Positions 37,936-49,098 of a stretch of DNA of 64,000 nt are shown in pieces. Each line of letters starts with the position of its first letter. Within the stretch, counting starts at the first letter, position 1. The notes below the pieces were generated by a model. The model saw nothing but the letters and a program-made list of their open reading frames with translations. It did not search any database and was not told the origin of the DNA. Made by a program: the position numbers and the translations under genes. This DNA comes from Agapetus fuscipes (Eukaryota > Arthropoda > Insecta > Trichoptera > Glossosomatidae): NCBI GenBank assembly GCA_951799405.1, contig OX637363.1, forward strand, positions 3,658,001-3,722,000. Reading direction: 5' to 3'.

Positions 37936-37999
37936 TTCAAATTTTTCACAAAGCAGCTTTTATAATTTATAATTGAGTTCATTTTTTTTAAATGCGATT

Positions 38000-38256
38000 C
38001 CTTGACTTATCAGTTAGTATGCGGCTGACCCCCCATCATGTAAAAAATGGTCCACTTTGTCAATGCCACCCCTGTTTCAGGGAAGGACGGCAAGAGTTGC
38101 AGGGTGTATTTCCATTTGAGATTTAGGTTTTTATGTTGTAGGTTCACATGCGGCATGTGCAAGCGCGAACTAGTACCTACGTGTCTTGTGAGAATGCATA
38201 TAATGTGAATCACCAATGTAACATATCTTTGCAACTTAGATTAGATTAGATTAGGC
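38000..38256 (+). mobile_element. Fam-R 3' unit, full length
   Basis: TTCCTTGACTTATCAGTTAG to TTAGATTAGATTAGATTAGG. 38257-38595 has no recognised element. Confidence 0.85.
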
Positions 38257-38595
38257 GGCCCTGAGTCCCTAAAGAATCTTAAATGAAAACTGGTTTAAAA
38301 ACGGCTGGTTGTATTTTAGAAATTTAAAAATTAAAAAAAAAAAAAAATACCACGAACGGTAAACGACATTTTTACAGAAATGTACGGTGCAGATGACTCC
38401 TTCGTGTAAGGTGCATAAACTCACAAGTTAATTTGTTGATTTTTGTAGCACTAATTTGATAAACCTTTCTTATATTATATTAGACGTTCAACGCATTTTT
38501 CAGTTTGCCCCCCATCTTGCTTAGAGCCCTTTGTGAATCAAGCAAGAATGTTTTTTTTTTATCAGCCAAAGTGTACCTACCAATTACTTAAGTAT

Positions 38596-39235
38596 ATCTG
38601 GGCTGGAAATCTCATCCCCACGGTAATTCTTACTTTTTTTTTTAAGGAATCCTTTGCGGGAGGCCCCCAATTCTTGAAAGTCTTGGGGGTCTATGTCGCC
38701 CTGAAAGGGTGCCGCAAAGGTGTTGCTTGTGTGGTTGCTTCTGTCGTGAGTCGCTGCAAGGAAGTGGCGATTGATGTTGGTTTTGAATAAAACCGGATTA
38801 AATTGGGAAGGGAACACAGATACTGGTAGATCATTCCATAAACGGGCAGTTTGTCAAAGGAATGAGTCATGAAAACGCCAAGTTCTCATAGTTTTGAGAT
38901 CGACTGCAAAGGGATGAATAAACGAGTTTCCCTTTCTGAAATGTGAGGGGGAGGGATTAATGAATGTAGCTCATTAGAACAAGCTCCGTAGTAATATCGA
39001 TAAAAAATACTGAGCATTCCAACTTTTCTTCTGTACTGGAGCGGCTGCAGATCGGATGTCAGAAAGGATCATTGATCAACCTCACTGCCCTCCTTTGCAC
39101 AGAATATCGGTAATATTTGTATGAAGACTAATAAGCTGTTCGTTTGCGGCCATCTTGGATTGACAGGTCTTCATACAAATATTACCGATATTCGGTAGGC
39201 AAGAATTACTGTGCTGATGAGACTTCCAGCCCATA
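38596..39235. mobile_element. Mite-A, split by a Fam-P 3' end
   Basis: Left terminus TGGGCTGGAAATCTCATC (38599) and right terminus GATGAGACTTCCAGCCCA (39235). The right part 39105-39235 keeps the inner arms GAATATCGGTAATATTTGTA. The LINE occupies 38633-39104. Confidence 0.8.
38633..39104 (-). pseudogene. LINE Fam-P 3' end, inserted in Mite-A
   Basis: Poly-T (poly-A in sense) at 38633-38642, then the last 460 bp of the Fam-P ORF in minus sense: QRRAVRLI-like region, ...TMRTWRFHDSFL, PSQFNPVLFKTNINRHFLAA, ending HR.P. Frameshifted near 38830 and 38940. It matches 55200-55672. Confidence 0.8.
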
Positions 39236-39569
39236 CCATTCACGGAACTTGTGGTGAATCAAATAGGAGTCAACCTCATTATGTCTGAATCAAGATGAAA
39301 GTTGAAGTGTCGAACCTGGAAATACAATTTTATCTACGAGTAAATAATATTATTGTGTGATAACGCCTTCCAATAAAAATCTACATATATGTTTTACATT
39401 ATTTCTGTGTCCGACAATCGTAAATAGGTTTTTTTTTGTGTTTCTACGATACATTAAGAAACAAATATACATGATACATTTACAACCTCTATTTTCGTAT
39501 TTTACAAGCTAAGAAAAACGCTTTAAAAAGCGATATTTAACTCTGATATTGTTGATATATTGTTGATAC

Positions 39570-39756
39570 TTTGACAAACTAATGGTGCCTGAGCTGGAAG
39601 TTTCATCAGCACGGTCATTTTTACCTACCGAATTTTGTAATATTTGTATGAAGACAAATTAGCTATTCACTTGCGGCCATCTTGGATTTACAGGTCTTCA
39701 TACAAATGCATCATTAGTTTGTCAAAGCGTGTGTTTAACCGACGACTAAAATGTCT
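39570..39756. mobile_element. Mite-B, copy 2
   Basis: CTTTGACAAACTAATGGTGC and GCATCATTAGTTTGTCAAAG enclose the same half Mite-A as at 16.8 kb; the left outer 18 bp of the terminal repeat is missing. 39236-39569 is unassigned. Confidence 0.7.
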
Positions 39757-39961
39757 TAGAATAGCCCCGATATTGTTTGAATGCATGCATGCAATATTTG
39801 GGTTGACTTCAAGAATGAAAGTCGTACCAGCATGGAACCACAATTCGTATACGGAATGTTTTGGTTGGTCAAGTCCATGGATTAGTTGTTAGTATGTCAA
39901 CTTTCATGTCGGAAGGCGTGGATTTGATTTTAGTGTAAGACGCAAGTTCAAAGTTATAACG

Positions 39962-39981
39962 GTCGATCGCGATCGACCGTT
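39962..39981. repeat. Perfect 20-bp palindrome
   Basis: CGGTCGATCGCGATCGACCG, GC-rich in an AT-rich setting, with one further pair on each side. Function unknown. Confidence 0.6.
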
Positions 39982-40029
39982 TGGGCACCTCTGCTATATA
40001 TGATGGATTCTTGCCTGAAGATAATAATT

Positions 40030-40547
40030 AATTATTAAGTACATAATAATTATTGTAGAGTTGCATCTCATATAATATTGTACTGTACTATTGTTTACTC
40101 TAGTTTTATCCAATTTCTAGTTTATTTTTGTTACTTTAATATAGGACCTTGCTTTTTTTTTTTTTTGTTTTATCTTTGTTTTTATTTTTTTTTTTTTCTA
40201 CTTATTTTGTTAACTTTTTTGCAATGTATTTCAATTTTTGTTTACCCTCATATGTGCGTTCTTTTATTTTACCTAAGTTTTAATATTATTACTTGATCAT
40301 GCTCTTATTGCTCTATATGCTATATGCTCATTGCTCTTATGTTTTTCTTCTTTCTTTTCTCTCTTATGTTTTTCTCTTCATCTTCTTACTTTTTGCATAA
40401 ATATCTTCTACTTTTATTCTGTAGTAATCTTGTAGTAAGCTTTATTTTGTAGTAATCTGTTTTATTTTGATACTATTATGTTTGTAATGTTTTTTATTTC
40501 TATTTATGGATACATGTAAAAGGCTCAATGTGCCGTTAACGAATGAA

Positions 40548-40590
<43 letters not shown>
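40030..40590 (+). mobile_element. LINE Fam-K-type 3' UTR with (AAAT)n tail
   Basis: T-rich sequence like 30400-30840, the terminal motif TGTAAAAGGCTCAATGTGCCG, and eleven AAAT units (40548-40590). No coding part is left. Confidence 0.65.
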
Positions 40591-41087
40591 GATGATCGAC
40601 AAGATCGAAAACGTCCGCAACATTTAATAAAATAAATTGATCTATTGTGAACAGAAACAGTGTTTTTATTTCTAAAAAATAAAAATTAAATAAATAGCTA
40701 TGCTAACGTTGAAAAAAGCGGACCTAAGAAATAATTCTGTACGTAAGAATTACTGATTCGTCTACCAAAGCATATCGATTATGGAGGTTCTGAACCCAAG
40801 AAAGACTTCTCCGAATGACGTCAAAAAGCAATTTATTATCTAAAAGACCGAAGATTTTCTTTCTCTGTTTCTCCCTATCAATGCCCCAAAGTTTTTCTTT
40901 CGTATTTTAACCTTTTAGGACACAAAAAGAATTCATTCTTCCAATCCAACAAAGCAGAAAAAATAATACGCGAATTTGTTAGACTTCGATATTTATAGAG
41001 ACTTCCTCGGAATGGAGAAAAGGCCTATAAAGGGTCTATAGGACCCGATTTGAAAAAAAAAATCATAATATTGTTATCTCTTTTTAT

Positions 41088-41345
41088 TAAACTGCAATTA
41101 TTTATTTAAACAGAATTTATTTTACACGGTTTGGTTCACAATTTACAATAATTGATAATCTCTGGGTATATGGTATTCACGTCCAAATGTTGGATGCAAC
41201 TAATACACTGATGCACTTTGCAATCCGTATATATAGGTACAAAAGGGATCATTGTTGCATATTCTAGATTATTCGATCTCTCGCTCATACCAGACCACCG
41301 TTCTATGTACCTTACCTACTACTACCATCATACTAGAGCCAAATT
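41088..41345 (-). mobile_element. LTR-G, 5'-truncated solo LTR
   Basis: In minus sense ends AACCAAACCGTGTAAAATAA; shares CCTATATATACGGATTGCAA (TATA region) and CAGAGATTATCAATTA with the 58.8-kb copy. 40600-41087 is unassigned. Confidence 0.6.
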
Positions 41346-41390
41346 GTTCTAAACACTTTTTCAACGTTAAAAATGTAGGTTGTCGTGTGT

Positions 41391-41650
41391 GTTCCTTGAC
41401 TTATAGGTTGGTATGTGGCTGACCATCCATGCTGTAGAAAATGGTTCACTTTGCCAATGTCACCCCTGTTTCAGGGATTGTCGGCAAGAGTTGCAGGGTG
41501 TATGTCCATGCGAGATTCGGGTTTTTATATTGTAGGACCACATGCGGCATGTTTAAGCGCGAACTTGTGCATGTCTGTTTGTGAAAGTGCATGTAATGTG
41601 AATCTCCAATGTAACATTTCTTTGCAACTTAGATTAGGTTAGATTAGATG
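41391..41650 (+). mobile_element. Fam-R 3' unit, full length
   Basis: TTCCTTGACTTATAGG to TTAGGTTAGATTAGATGG; leads directly into repeat F. Confidence 0.85.
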
Positions 41651-41965
41651 GAGAGAGTGTTGTCAAGATGGACCCCAAGAAATTTAATTGAACTGGTTGG
41701 ATATAAAACTAATATTAGATTATAACGGCCGAGGCTCTGACCACCCCTGTTGAAAACCCTGTAATACCTTTCATACTGTAAATCATTAGTTTTGATTCCA
41801 ATAAGAACAATAATATGAAAGCTCACATTTCACGAACAAGCCGTTTTGTAATAAATATGAAATCACGGCAGCTTTTCCGATTTCGCTTTCGCAGAGAAAC
41901 ACTATTCATTTGTGTTGACGACAATATTGTTTATTTCATTTTCGCAACTAAGTAAACTCCATAAA
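41651..41965. repeat. Composite repeat F, copy 2
   Basis: Reverse complement of 31640-31951. With the adjoining R unit the shared block is about 570 bp in opposite orientations 9.5 kb apart, at roughly 90% identity by eye. Confidence 0.7.
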
Positions 41966-42127
41966 TTTTTATGTTTTCCGAACACAGTGCGCGAAATTTG
42001 GAAGCTCTGGAACAGTGGCTCACAAACATTCCTTCTCGTAGACCACTCAATTTTTTGTTACTGATTTGCTTTGGACCCCCTCCATTGTTGACCCCTTTTG
42101 TTGACCACCTATATTGGTATTAAAATC

Positions 42128-42362
42128 TATCGAAATCTAAATCTAAATCTAAGCTGCAAAGCTATTTATATCGTTTAAAATTCATATTAAACGCATTTCC
42201 ACAATCAGACATTTATAAGTTCGCGCTAACACATGCCGCATGTGGACCTACAATATAAAAACCCAATCTCAAATGGACATAAGCCCTAACTCTTGCCGAC
42301 CTTCCTTCAAACAGGGGTGACATTGGCAAAGTGAACCATTTTTACAGTATGGGTGGTCAGCC
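42128..42362 (-). mobile_element. Fam-R 3' unit
   Basis: Tail variant ATCTAAATCTAAATCTAAG (6-mers instead of 5-mers); truncated after GGTCAGCCT. Confidence 0.8.
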
Positions 42363-42422
42363 TATGTACGAGTATAATCTAAGTGGGCATGCATTCGATA
42401 TGAGTTTTGTATGTTAATCTAT

Positions 42423-42690
42423 TGTAACGAGCGTACTGTAGTATAAGTGCATACGTGATTCTAATCACGCTGGTGGAACAACGCTCTGGAATCATCCACT
42501 ATGCTCGAGAAATCAAGAACAGTCGAGAAACGCCCGTATGAACGCATATAAATGTAAGCCGCAATCGTATGCAGGCCAGGGTGTCGATTAAAACATTGAG
42601 CCGTGAAATCGAAAGCAAGGGCTAGAAATCAGGGGTGGTTAATTGTGAACCAAACCGTGTAAAATAAATTCTGTTAAAATAAATAGTTGC
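42423..42690 (+). mobile_element. LTR-G-related solo LTR
   Basis: TGTAACGAGCGTACTG start, TATAAATG (TATA-like, about 42548) and AACCAAACCGTGTAAAATAA near the 3' end as in other LTR-G copies; the 5' half is different. Boundaries approximate. Confidence 0.5.
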
Positions 42691-42712
42691 AGATTAATTG
42701 AAAGAGAAGCCA

Positions 42713-42738
42713 GTAAAATCATAACAATATTTCTTTGC
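42713..42738 (+). mobile_element. Fam-R tail remnant
   Basis: TTTGCAACTTAGATTATCGA only; an extremely 5'-truncated insertion. Confidence 0.5.
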
Positions 42739-42800
42739 AACTTAGATTATCGATTATAGCCACGCCAAGGCTGCTTAAATAAAGTATCATATTGGTATAC

Positions 42801-43070
42801 GCAACTACGCAACTAAGCTACACATATAGTGTAACTTCTTGCCTGCGTTATCCCCGAAAGGGTCGTATATGGTGATTCGGGACCTATTTATTTTTACGAA
42901 TAAGAAGGCCGGCCTCACACCAACCACTTTCAGTTGAAGTGGGGGCTTCCCAGCTCCCGGGGAGGGGGGCTGGTTCTCATTTATTGTGAAGGCTGAGTAA
43001 GCCTTGAGATCGAACCCTTGCTTTCGGCATGGAATGCAATCATTCTACCAATTGAACTATCGACTTTTTT
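42801..43070 (-). mobile_element. SINE S2, in composite with S1
   Basis: Complete to GCAACTACGCAACTAAG. A deletion joins the end of the body to GAGATCGAACC, removing the GGTGTCAGAAATG block. Confidence 0.8.
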
Positions 43071-43071
43071 A

Positions 43072-43302
43072 CGAGCTTGGTCGTAGTCGCTACAAAGCGA
43101 CAATTCTCAAGCAAGACCCAGTTGCTGTAAGGCTGGATGAACCTTTGGTGACCGGTCATTGGTAAAGGTTTAGGAATTTTTCAACCCAGTGAAGAGCAAA
43201 TTTGAATATATAAATGGTATATTTTTTGTGCGCCGCGCCGGGATTCGAACCAACAACCTTCCATTCAGAGTCCGAAGTGTTACCACTGAACTACGGACCG
43301 GT
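43072..43302 (-). mobile_element. SINE S1, truncated before its tail, fused to S2
   Basis: Ends at TTTTTTACGAGCTTGG next to the S2 head, the same junction as at 29435. Intact head. Confidence 0.8.
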
Positions 43303-43379
43303 ATCACATGATTTATCAATAGAGTATTGAAAACTAGTTTTACATATCATAAACTCGTTCGGTTTCGAGGCGATACCTC

Positions 43380-43460
43380 AGTAAATGGTATTCCTCGAGA
43401 ATTCTCGAGTATTTCTCGTGTATTTCCAAGTATTTGTCGTGATATTTCGAGTATTCTGCT
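43380..43460. repeat. Degenerate short tandem repeat (about 12 bp)
   Basis: Variants of TCGAGTATTTC follow one another (TCTCGAGTATTTCTCGTG, TATTTCCAAGTATTTG). It lies in an open frame without other coding signs; the rest of 43303-43734 is unassigned. Confidence 0.45.
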
Positions 43461-43734
43461 GGGAATGCATCTTGCAGAGATTGAAACTTGCTTCACGAGG
43501 GGATTCGGTTTACGAAGCAAATAGAGATGTATGGGAGTGCGGATATTTAGAATACCAGCTACTGGGAAACTTTGTATTCAAATCGTGTACGTGGGCGAGA
43601 AGACTCAAAGGATGTATTTTAAAAGTGCAAGCAATAAAACATGGAGGCGTGTACACAGCTGATCGCTCTACCATAATTTGTATCATTGACAAAACGACCA
43701 CTACGCTCTGCCCTCACTGCTGACAACAAGGTCA

Positions 43735-43955
43735 TAGTGCCTAAAAGAGCGAACACATCAAATTTTGTAGACAGGAGCTTTGCGGTGGCCGGGCCGGTTG
43801 CCTGGGACAATTTACCCGTCGGTGTTCGCGCGAATTAGCCTTCCACCACCTTCAGAAAGGGATTGAAGACACTGCTTTTTTCCAGAAGCCATGGCGCCCT
43901 TGAGATGGTCCTGGACAATTAAATGGCGCCACAGGAAAGAAATCATCCATCATCA
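43735..43955 (+). pseudogene. L2/CR1-type LINE C-terminus with (ATC)n tail
   Basis: Translates as VPKRANTSNFVDRSFAVAG, PVAWDNLPVGVRAN, stop, PSTTFRKGLKTLLF: the DRSF..AGP.AWN.LP........F...LKT.LF signature with one nonsense codon. Tail CATCATCATCATC. Confidence 0.75.
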
Positions 43956-43961
43956 TCATCA

Positions 43962-44226
43962 TCTATAATCTAATCTATAATCTAAGTTGTAAGGATATAT
44001 ATTCATTTAAAGCTCTCAGATGTATGCCCACACACCAACAAGTGTAGTTCGCGCTTACAAATGCTGAATGTGTACTTACAAATAAAATCCAAACCTCAAA
44101 TGAACATAAGCCCCACAACTTTTGCCGACCTTCCCTGAAACAGGGGTGACATTGGCAAAGTGAACCATTTTTTACAGTATGGGAGGTCAGCCTCATACCA
44201 ACCTATAGGCTATAAGTCAAGGAATA
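43962..44226 (-). mobile_element. Fam-R 3' unit, full length
   Basis: Mixed tail of TATAATC and TCTAATC units; an 8-bp duplication (TATAGGCTATAAG) near its 5' end. Confidence 0.85.
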
Positions 44227-44317
44227 TGAATAATAAATTCCATTTAAATATAAAAAGAACAAAACCTTACAAAGAAATCTACACAATCATCATTGAGTTA
44301 TAACATAAAGGGGGAGA

Positions 44318-44530
44318 AAAAAAAGGAGCAGAAATCTTACTGCATTTTTGTCTCAGTCTTGTCAAATGTTTCAGTTGTGTTGTCATACAAAACATGTTTC
44401 TACGTGTCAAATTTTATGTCTTTTTCCTTTAAAAATCGTCAATTTTATCGATCACAAGATTTATACCGCATGCGTCTATGTTCGGACTGCACCGGGCATA
44501 TTACGCACGCGGCAATGCTGCCACCTTTCT
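44318..44530. repeat. Repeat D, copy 3
   Basis: GGAGCAGAAATCTTACTGCA to GCACGCGGCAATGCTGCC; contains the 3' part lost from copy 2. 44531-45068 is unassigned. Confidence 0.6.
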
Positions 44531-45068
44531 AGAAACATTATACATTCGCCGAGTTTGTACTCATGGAAAAGCAGCTGTGAAGTTCTTTGTTCTCTTTCTT
44601 ACTAATGACCATTTTCGTTAGTAGGTGGAAACAGGTATATATTGTCTACTTTCGTTAAAATAATTTGTAGTCCACAGAATCATAAGTCAATGATTTGTAC
44701 TATACAGCGATCAGCTGTTTACGCGCTAGCATGTTCTATTGATTTCTAACTTTAACTTGAAAAACCTGAAACAGTGGTTTGACAGAAGCATAAAATTCCT
44801 CTTTTGTGCCACAGTATCGAAGTTGCAAATTTCTTTGATTATCCCCAATCTTCCCTGATGAGGAACATGGAGACGAAGATCTTCAAATAAACACGACATG
44901 ATTTACCGACGCCCGTTGAGTTTGAAGGCACTGTGTGAGAAGTCTCGACATATTCACCGATCTCATGGGTAGATAGAAAGCGATAAAACATGTCCACGAA
45001 CTGATCTGAAATGCTCTCCATACGCTACGCTAAAAAAAACACTACTAAGGTAGAAGGTACCTACTCCT

Positions 45069-45297
45069 TGTAGTGGCGAAGGGTGCCATACGACTCGATT
45101 CCCATCGGTTTCTCTTTTAAAATGAGGCAAAAATGATAATAAAGTAGATTGCATGATTTCAATGGGGAAAAAATACGTATTGTTTCTTTGGTTTTAAATG
45201 TATTTTTTTACTTTGTGCCCATATTTTTTAACTACTTTATTGCCTCATTTTAAAAGGGAAGCCGATGGGAATCGAGTTGTATGGCACCCTTCACCAC
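45069..45297. mobile_element. hAT-a MITE, uninterrupted copy
   Basis: TAGTGGCGAAGGGTGCC and GGCACCCTTCACCACT termini, long inverted arms. The duplication has decayed beyond recognition. It supplies the uninterrupted sequence for the 23.9-kb copy. Confidence 0.8.
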
Positions 45298-45575
45298 TCT
45301 TAGTACACATATGGTGTAACTTCTTGCCACGTTTTCCCCGAAGGGTTTTGCATGTGGCGAGTGCAACCTATTTATTTTTTCCAGGTAAGCAAGCCGGCCT
45401 TACGCAAAGCACTTCACATTTGAAGTAGGGGTTTCCCAGCTCTCCAAGGAGCTGATACTCATTTCTTGTGAAAGCTGAGTAAACGTCGCGTCGGTGGGAA
45501 ACTCTCGATGGAATTCCAACTTAAGCTCTCGACATGGAAAGCAAGCACTCTACCAACTGAGCTATCAACCGGACG
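45297..45575 (-). mobile_element. SINE S2, near full length
   Basis: Head GAGCTATCAACCGG at 45575, body and 3' region ACACATATGGTGTAACTTC; a short insertion disrupts the B-box region. 45576-45925 is unassigned. Confidence 0.8.
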
Positions 45576-45931
45576 AATTTACTAAGTATTACGAATTTTA
45601 AGTAAGCATTGTATCTACTCAATGATACAAATTGGTATTCAATGTACTCGTATATTTGTGTACGCTGCTCTTGAAAAATCGGTTTAAATTCCCGGCTTTC
45701 TGACAACTACTGAATACCGGATACAAGGAACATCCCTGAAATGCAAGGCGAGTCTGCGAGGATTGGAAATTTCTAGAGATGGGAAAATCTCTGGTTGATA
45801 CAGCACTTAGGAATGCATATGTTCACTAGACTAGAGGAAACCCGGGATATTTAAGTGCAGGATTAGGGGAATTCACTACTAAAACCTAAACCAATGCATG
45901 CCAGTTTTATAGTTAAACGTTAGATTTCCTG

Positions 45932-46171
45932 TACCCTTAGTACGAGTTGCAAAACTTGAGAAAAGTAAAGTTTACGGAAAATATTAAAGAGTGATTTCTC
46001 CCAAAATCTGACGTTTTTGTTTGTTACACCTTACGGTCTTAGTAAAAGAGTAACAGTGATGAAGAAAATCAAGTTCAAACAAACAAAAACGGCAGATTTT
46101 GGGGAAAATCACTCTTTAATAATTGCCATAAACTTTACATTACTCAAGTTTTGCAACTCGTACTAAGGGTA
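45932..46171. mobile_element. Mite-C, copy 2, with TA at both ends
   Basis: Termini TACCCTTAGTACGAGTTGC and GCAACTCGTACTAAGGGTA are exact complements. Either TA is the duplicated target (as in Tc1/mariner-type elements) or CTG is, since CTG also flanks it. About 90% identical to copy 1 by eye. Confidence 0.8.
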
Positions 46172-46252
46172 CTGCTTGCCTTATATACACACGTTAGAAT
46201 TTTATTTTTTTAATCTTATAAATAAACACTGATTCTACAATTTATTTTGTAA

Positions 46253-46277
46253 TACATCTTTGCAACTTAGATTATAG
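46253..46277 (+). mobile_element. Fam-R tail remnant
   Basis: ATCTTTGCAACTTAGATTAT next to an S3 copy. Confidence 0.5.
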
Positions 46278-46415
46278 ACATCTGTTGAACCAAGGGGTCA
46301 AAGCTATCGTCGATAAGACACGGCGCAGATGGGCTTCGAACTTGCGTTTGTTTCAATAACGCAAATTCGAGTGGCGACGCCTTACCCTTTCGACCAAACC
46401 AGCAAAATACCTGCG
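46277..46415 (-). mobile_element. SINE S3, diverged subfamily
   Basis: CATCTGTTGAACCAAGGGGT and TTCGAACTTGCGTTTG; shares GGCGACGCCTTA.CC with the 56.9-kb copy, defining a subfamily distinct from the reference. Confidence 0.6.
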
Positions 46416-46848
46416 GAGGTACCGACCACACCTAGTAGAATAGCGTCTGGAAACAGGAACAAGGATGACCGACGTTTCAATCAAGTATCACTTTCAGAGC
46501 TAGTTCGGAATCCAGGGCTGGAAGTCTCAACACCACGGTAATTATAATACCTACCGAATATCGGTAATATTTGTATGAAGACTAAACAGCTGTTCACTTG
46601 CGGCCATCTTGGATTGACAGGTCTTTATACAATTCTTTCCCCCAGTTCTTGTTTGCCGTATAGACCAATTTTGTCAAATATGACCTTATAATGCAGTCGT
46701 CTTAAGAATCAAATTCTACACAATCTGAGCTAAAAAAAATACCTATTTGTCTTCAAATGTGCGAGCTATTCAACATTTTCACATTCGATTTTCTGTGTTC
46801 GAAAATTTATTTCAGTTCTCGAGTGCCGTATTTCCACTAAACGCTGGA

Positions 46849-46914
46849 GGCGCATGCGTGACTGAGTCATCTACAATTGTAAGCCAATCACAGACGCGCG
46901 TATGCATGACGTCA
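46849..46914. promoter_or_regulatory. Cluster of transcription-factor motifs inside Mite-G
   Basis: In 66 bp: GGCGCATGCGTG (NRF-1/Ewg-like), TGAGTCA (AP-1), CCAAT, and the full palindromic cAMP-response element TGACGTCA (46907-46914). The region is less AT-rich than its surroundings. Activity is unproven. Confidence 0.35.
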
Positions 46915-47194
46915 CATTGACATATTGTTGTATGTTATACGTATTTTGGCGCTTACCCCAAACAAGCACAAAAATATTATCGCGAGCGTCCGGTCAAAGT
47001 CCGATCATTTTGCCGTATCTCCACTTTACGTAATTTTCGACATCTTTGGCGTATATCCATTTTAAAACGCTTTTTTTTTAGTATTATTTATAAAATTATT
47101 ATGATTTGTATGGATTATTATAATGCCAGACCTACAGTACTTTCGGTAAAATAGGTAAGAGCCCGTTCCCACTGTCGGGTGTCGGATCCGTATA

Positions 47195-49098
47195 TTTTTT
47201 TTTTTTTTTTTTTTTATTTATTAACAGAATATAAATACAAATTTATTTTAAAACAAGTAATATTTCTAAATAATAATAAAAACTTAATTGTTATTTCCTC
47301 ACCAATTGAAGAGCCAAGCTCTTGTGCTTGGTGAGGGAATCGCAGCTATCTTATATAAATTATGTTCTTAAATTATATTCTATATAATATAATGAGATAA
47401 AAACTTAATATAATACTTAAAGGAAAAAAATATAGGTAATACACAAGAATAAATCAAAAAATAAATTAACAATACAAAAAATGAAAAAACCAAAAATTAG
47501 AAACAACCAATCAATAAGTAGAACTATGAATATATATATTTTTTATTTTAAACTTAATTTTTTTAACATCCTTAATTATTTTGATTTCATTTGGCAATGT
47601 GTTATAGTATTTTATTCCCCTACAGATAAAATTATTCTCGAATTGTTTTGTTTTAAATTTAGGAATTGTTATAAAATTTTGTCTTCTCCTTGATATAGCT
47701 CTTTCAAATTGTTTTGCTTTGTCAATTTTTATTATTTCCAGAATAGAGTACAGTTTGAAAATTTGTTCTATAGTTGGTACCTTAAAAATTTTGAATAAAG
47801 ATTCTGTTGAAAATGTTGGTGGCTTTTTTAGAATTACTTTAATAATTAATCTCTGAGCTATTTTAACTGAATTTAAAATATTATCATATGATCCCCCCAT
47901 CCAATTATGCCATATTGTAACATTGATTGTACAATTGAGTAGTATACCATTTTTAATTGTTCGATTTTAAGAATGTTTCTGAGTCTTATGAATATGTATA
48001 TACATTTTCGTATTCGTTTGACCAGTTCCATTATGTGATTTTTCCACTTCATATTTTGATCTATAATAATGCCTAGGTATTTTATATTTTTAGTTGAAGT
48101 TAGTGTTGAACATGTGTTTTCACAGTTTTTAGTTTCATTGCAATTCTGACTGTGTATGATGATTTTAATTGGCGGCTCTGAATTAAATTTATTTATTGCG
48201 AAAGAAATGAATTGAGTTTTTTTAATATTTAGTGATAATATATTACTATCGAACCACCCCTTCAGTATATTCATGTCAAGATTTGCTCGTTCATTAATAG
48301 AGCGTCAATCTTGTCCCTCCAATATAATGGCAGTATCATCTGCATAAGATATTCTTTTTCCATTGAGTTTTAGAGTGAAAATATCATTTGTGTATAAGAT
48401 GAATAGTAATGGACCCAGTACAGTACCTTGTGGGATACCAAATTCACCGGTTGATGGTTGACTATAAGAACTATTAATTTTAACTATTTGAGATCTCTGA
48501 TATAAGTAACTTTTTTATCCATTGTAACGCTTTTAATTTTATCCCAATTGAATTCAGTTTTACAATTAGTTTTTCGTGAGAGATGCTATCAAATGCTTTT
48601 TTTAAATCAATGAAAATTCCGATACATTTAAAAGATTGGTCAAGTGAGCTATGAATTAAGTTCGTTATTTTCGCGATGGCATCTTGAGTACTTCTATTTT
48701 CCATGAATCCGAATTGGTTATCGTGTATTATATTGTTGGCTTTTATAAATTTAATTAACCTAATTTTTGCTAATTTTTCAAAAATTTTTGCTATGTTAGA
48801 TATAACAGAAATGGGTCGGTAATTGTTTACTTTTTCCCGATTTCCTGTCTTAAATATGGGTGTTATTATTGTTTTTTTGTAATTAGAAGGAAACGTTCCA
48901 CTTTCAAAACTCAAATTAATTATATGTTGTAGTGGTTTCGATATTTGTTCTTTAATATGTTTTAAAGTTTCAGCAGAAAGAGCATCATATCCAGGCGCCG
49001 TACCGTTTTTCAGATTGCTAATTACTGTCTCTATTTCTTCCCTTAAATTACTGTCTCTATTTCTTCCCTTATTACTGTCTCTATTTCTTCCCTTTAAA
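47195..49098 (-). mobile_element. LINE Fam-J copy 2, 5'-truncated, innermost level
   Basis: About 1.9 kb, nearly identical to 24905-26760: 21-T tail, the 3' UTR hairpin and RT. It lies in Mite-H between ATATT repeats, a probable 5-bp target duplication. The 5' junction carries three tandem copies of ATTACTGTCTCTATTTCTTC (49018-49095). Confidence 0.9.
47511..49098 (-). pseudogene. Reverse transcriptase of Fam-J copy 2, disabled
   Basis: Same RT as in 25231-28182 from about residue 480 on. Differences seen: one extra T near 48512 (frameshift), a G-to-A change turning the Trp of QDWRS into a stop near 48305, Ile-to-Arg in GKIISYADD, and a lost base near 47893 that shifts the frame again. The YADD motif is intact. 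The few differences mean that both copies descend from a recently active source. Confidence 0.85.

Noticed and set aside
43327..43524. Coding exon at 43.3-43.7 kb
   Set aside because: The open frame comes from a degenerate tandem repeat and an L2 LINE end follows; no splice context fits.
46637..46700. A Helitron end in the nested region
   Set aside because: No TC...CTRR termini or 3' hairpin; inverted termini and short duplications fit cut-and-paste MITEs.
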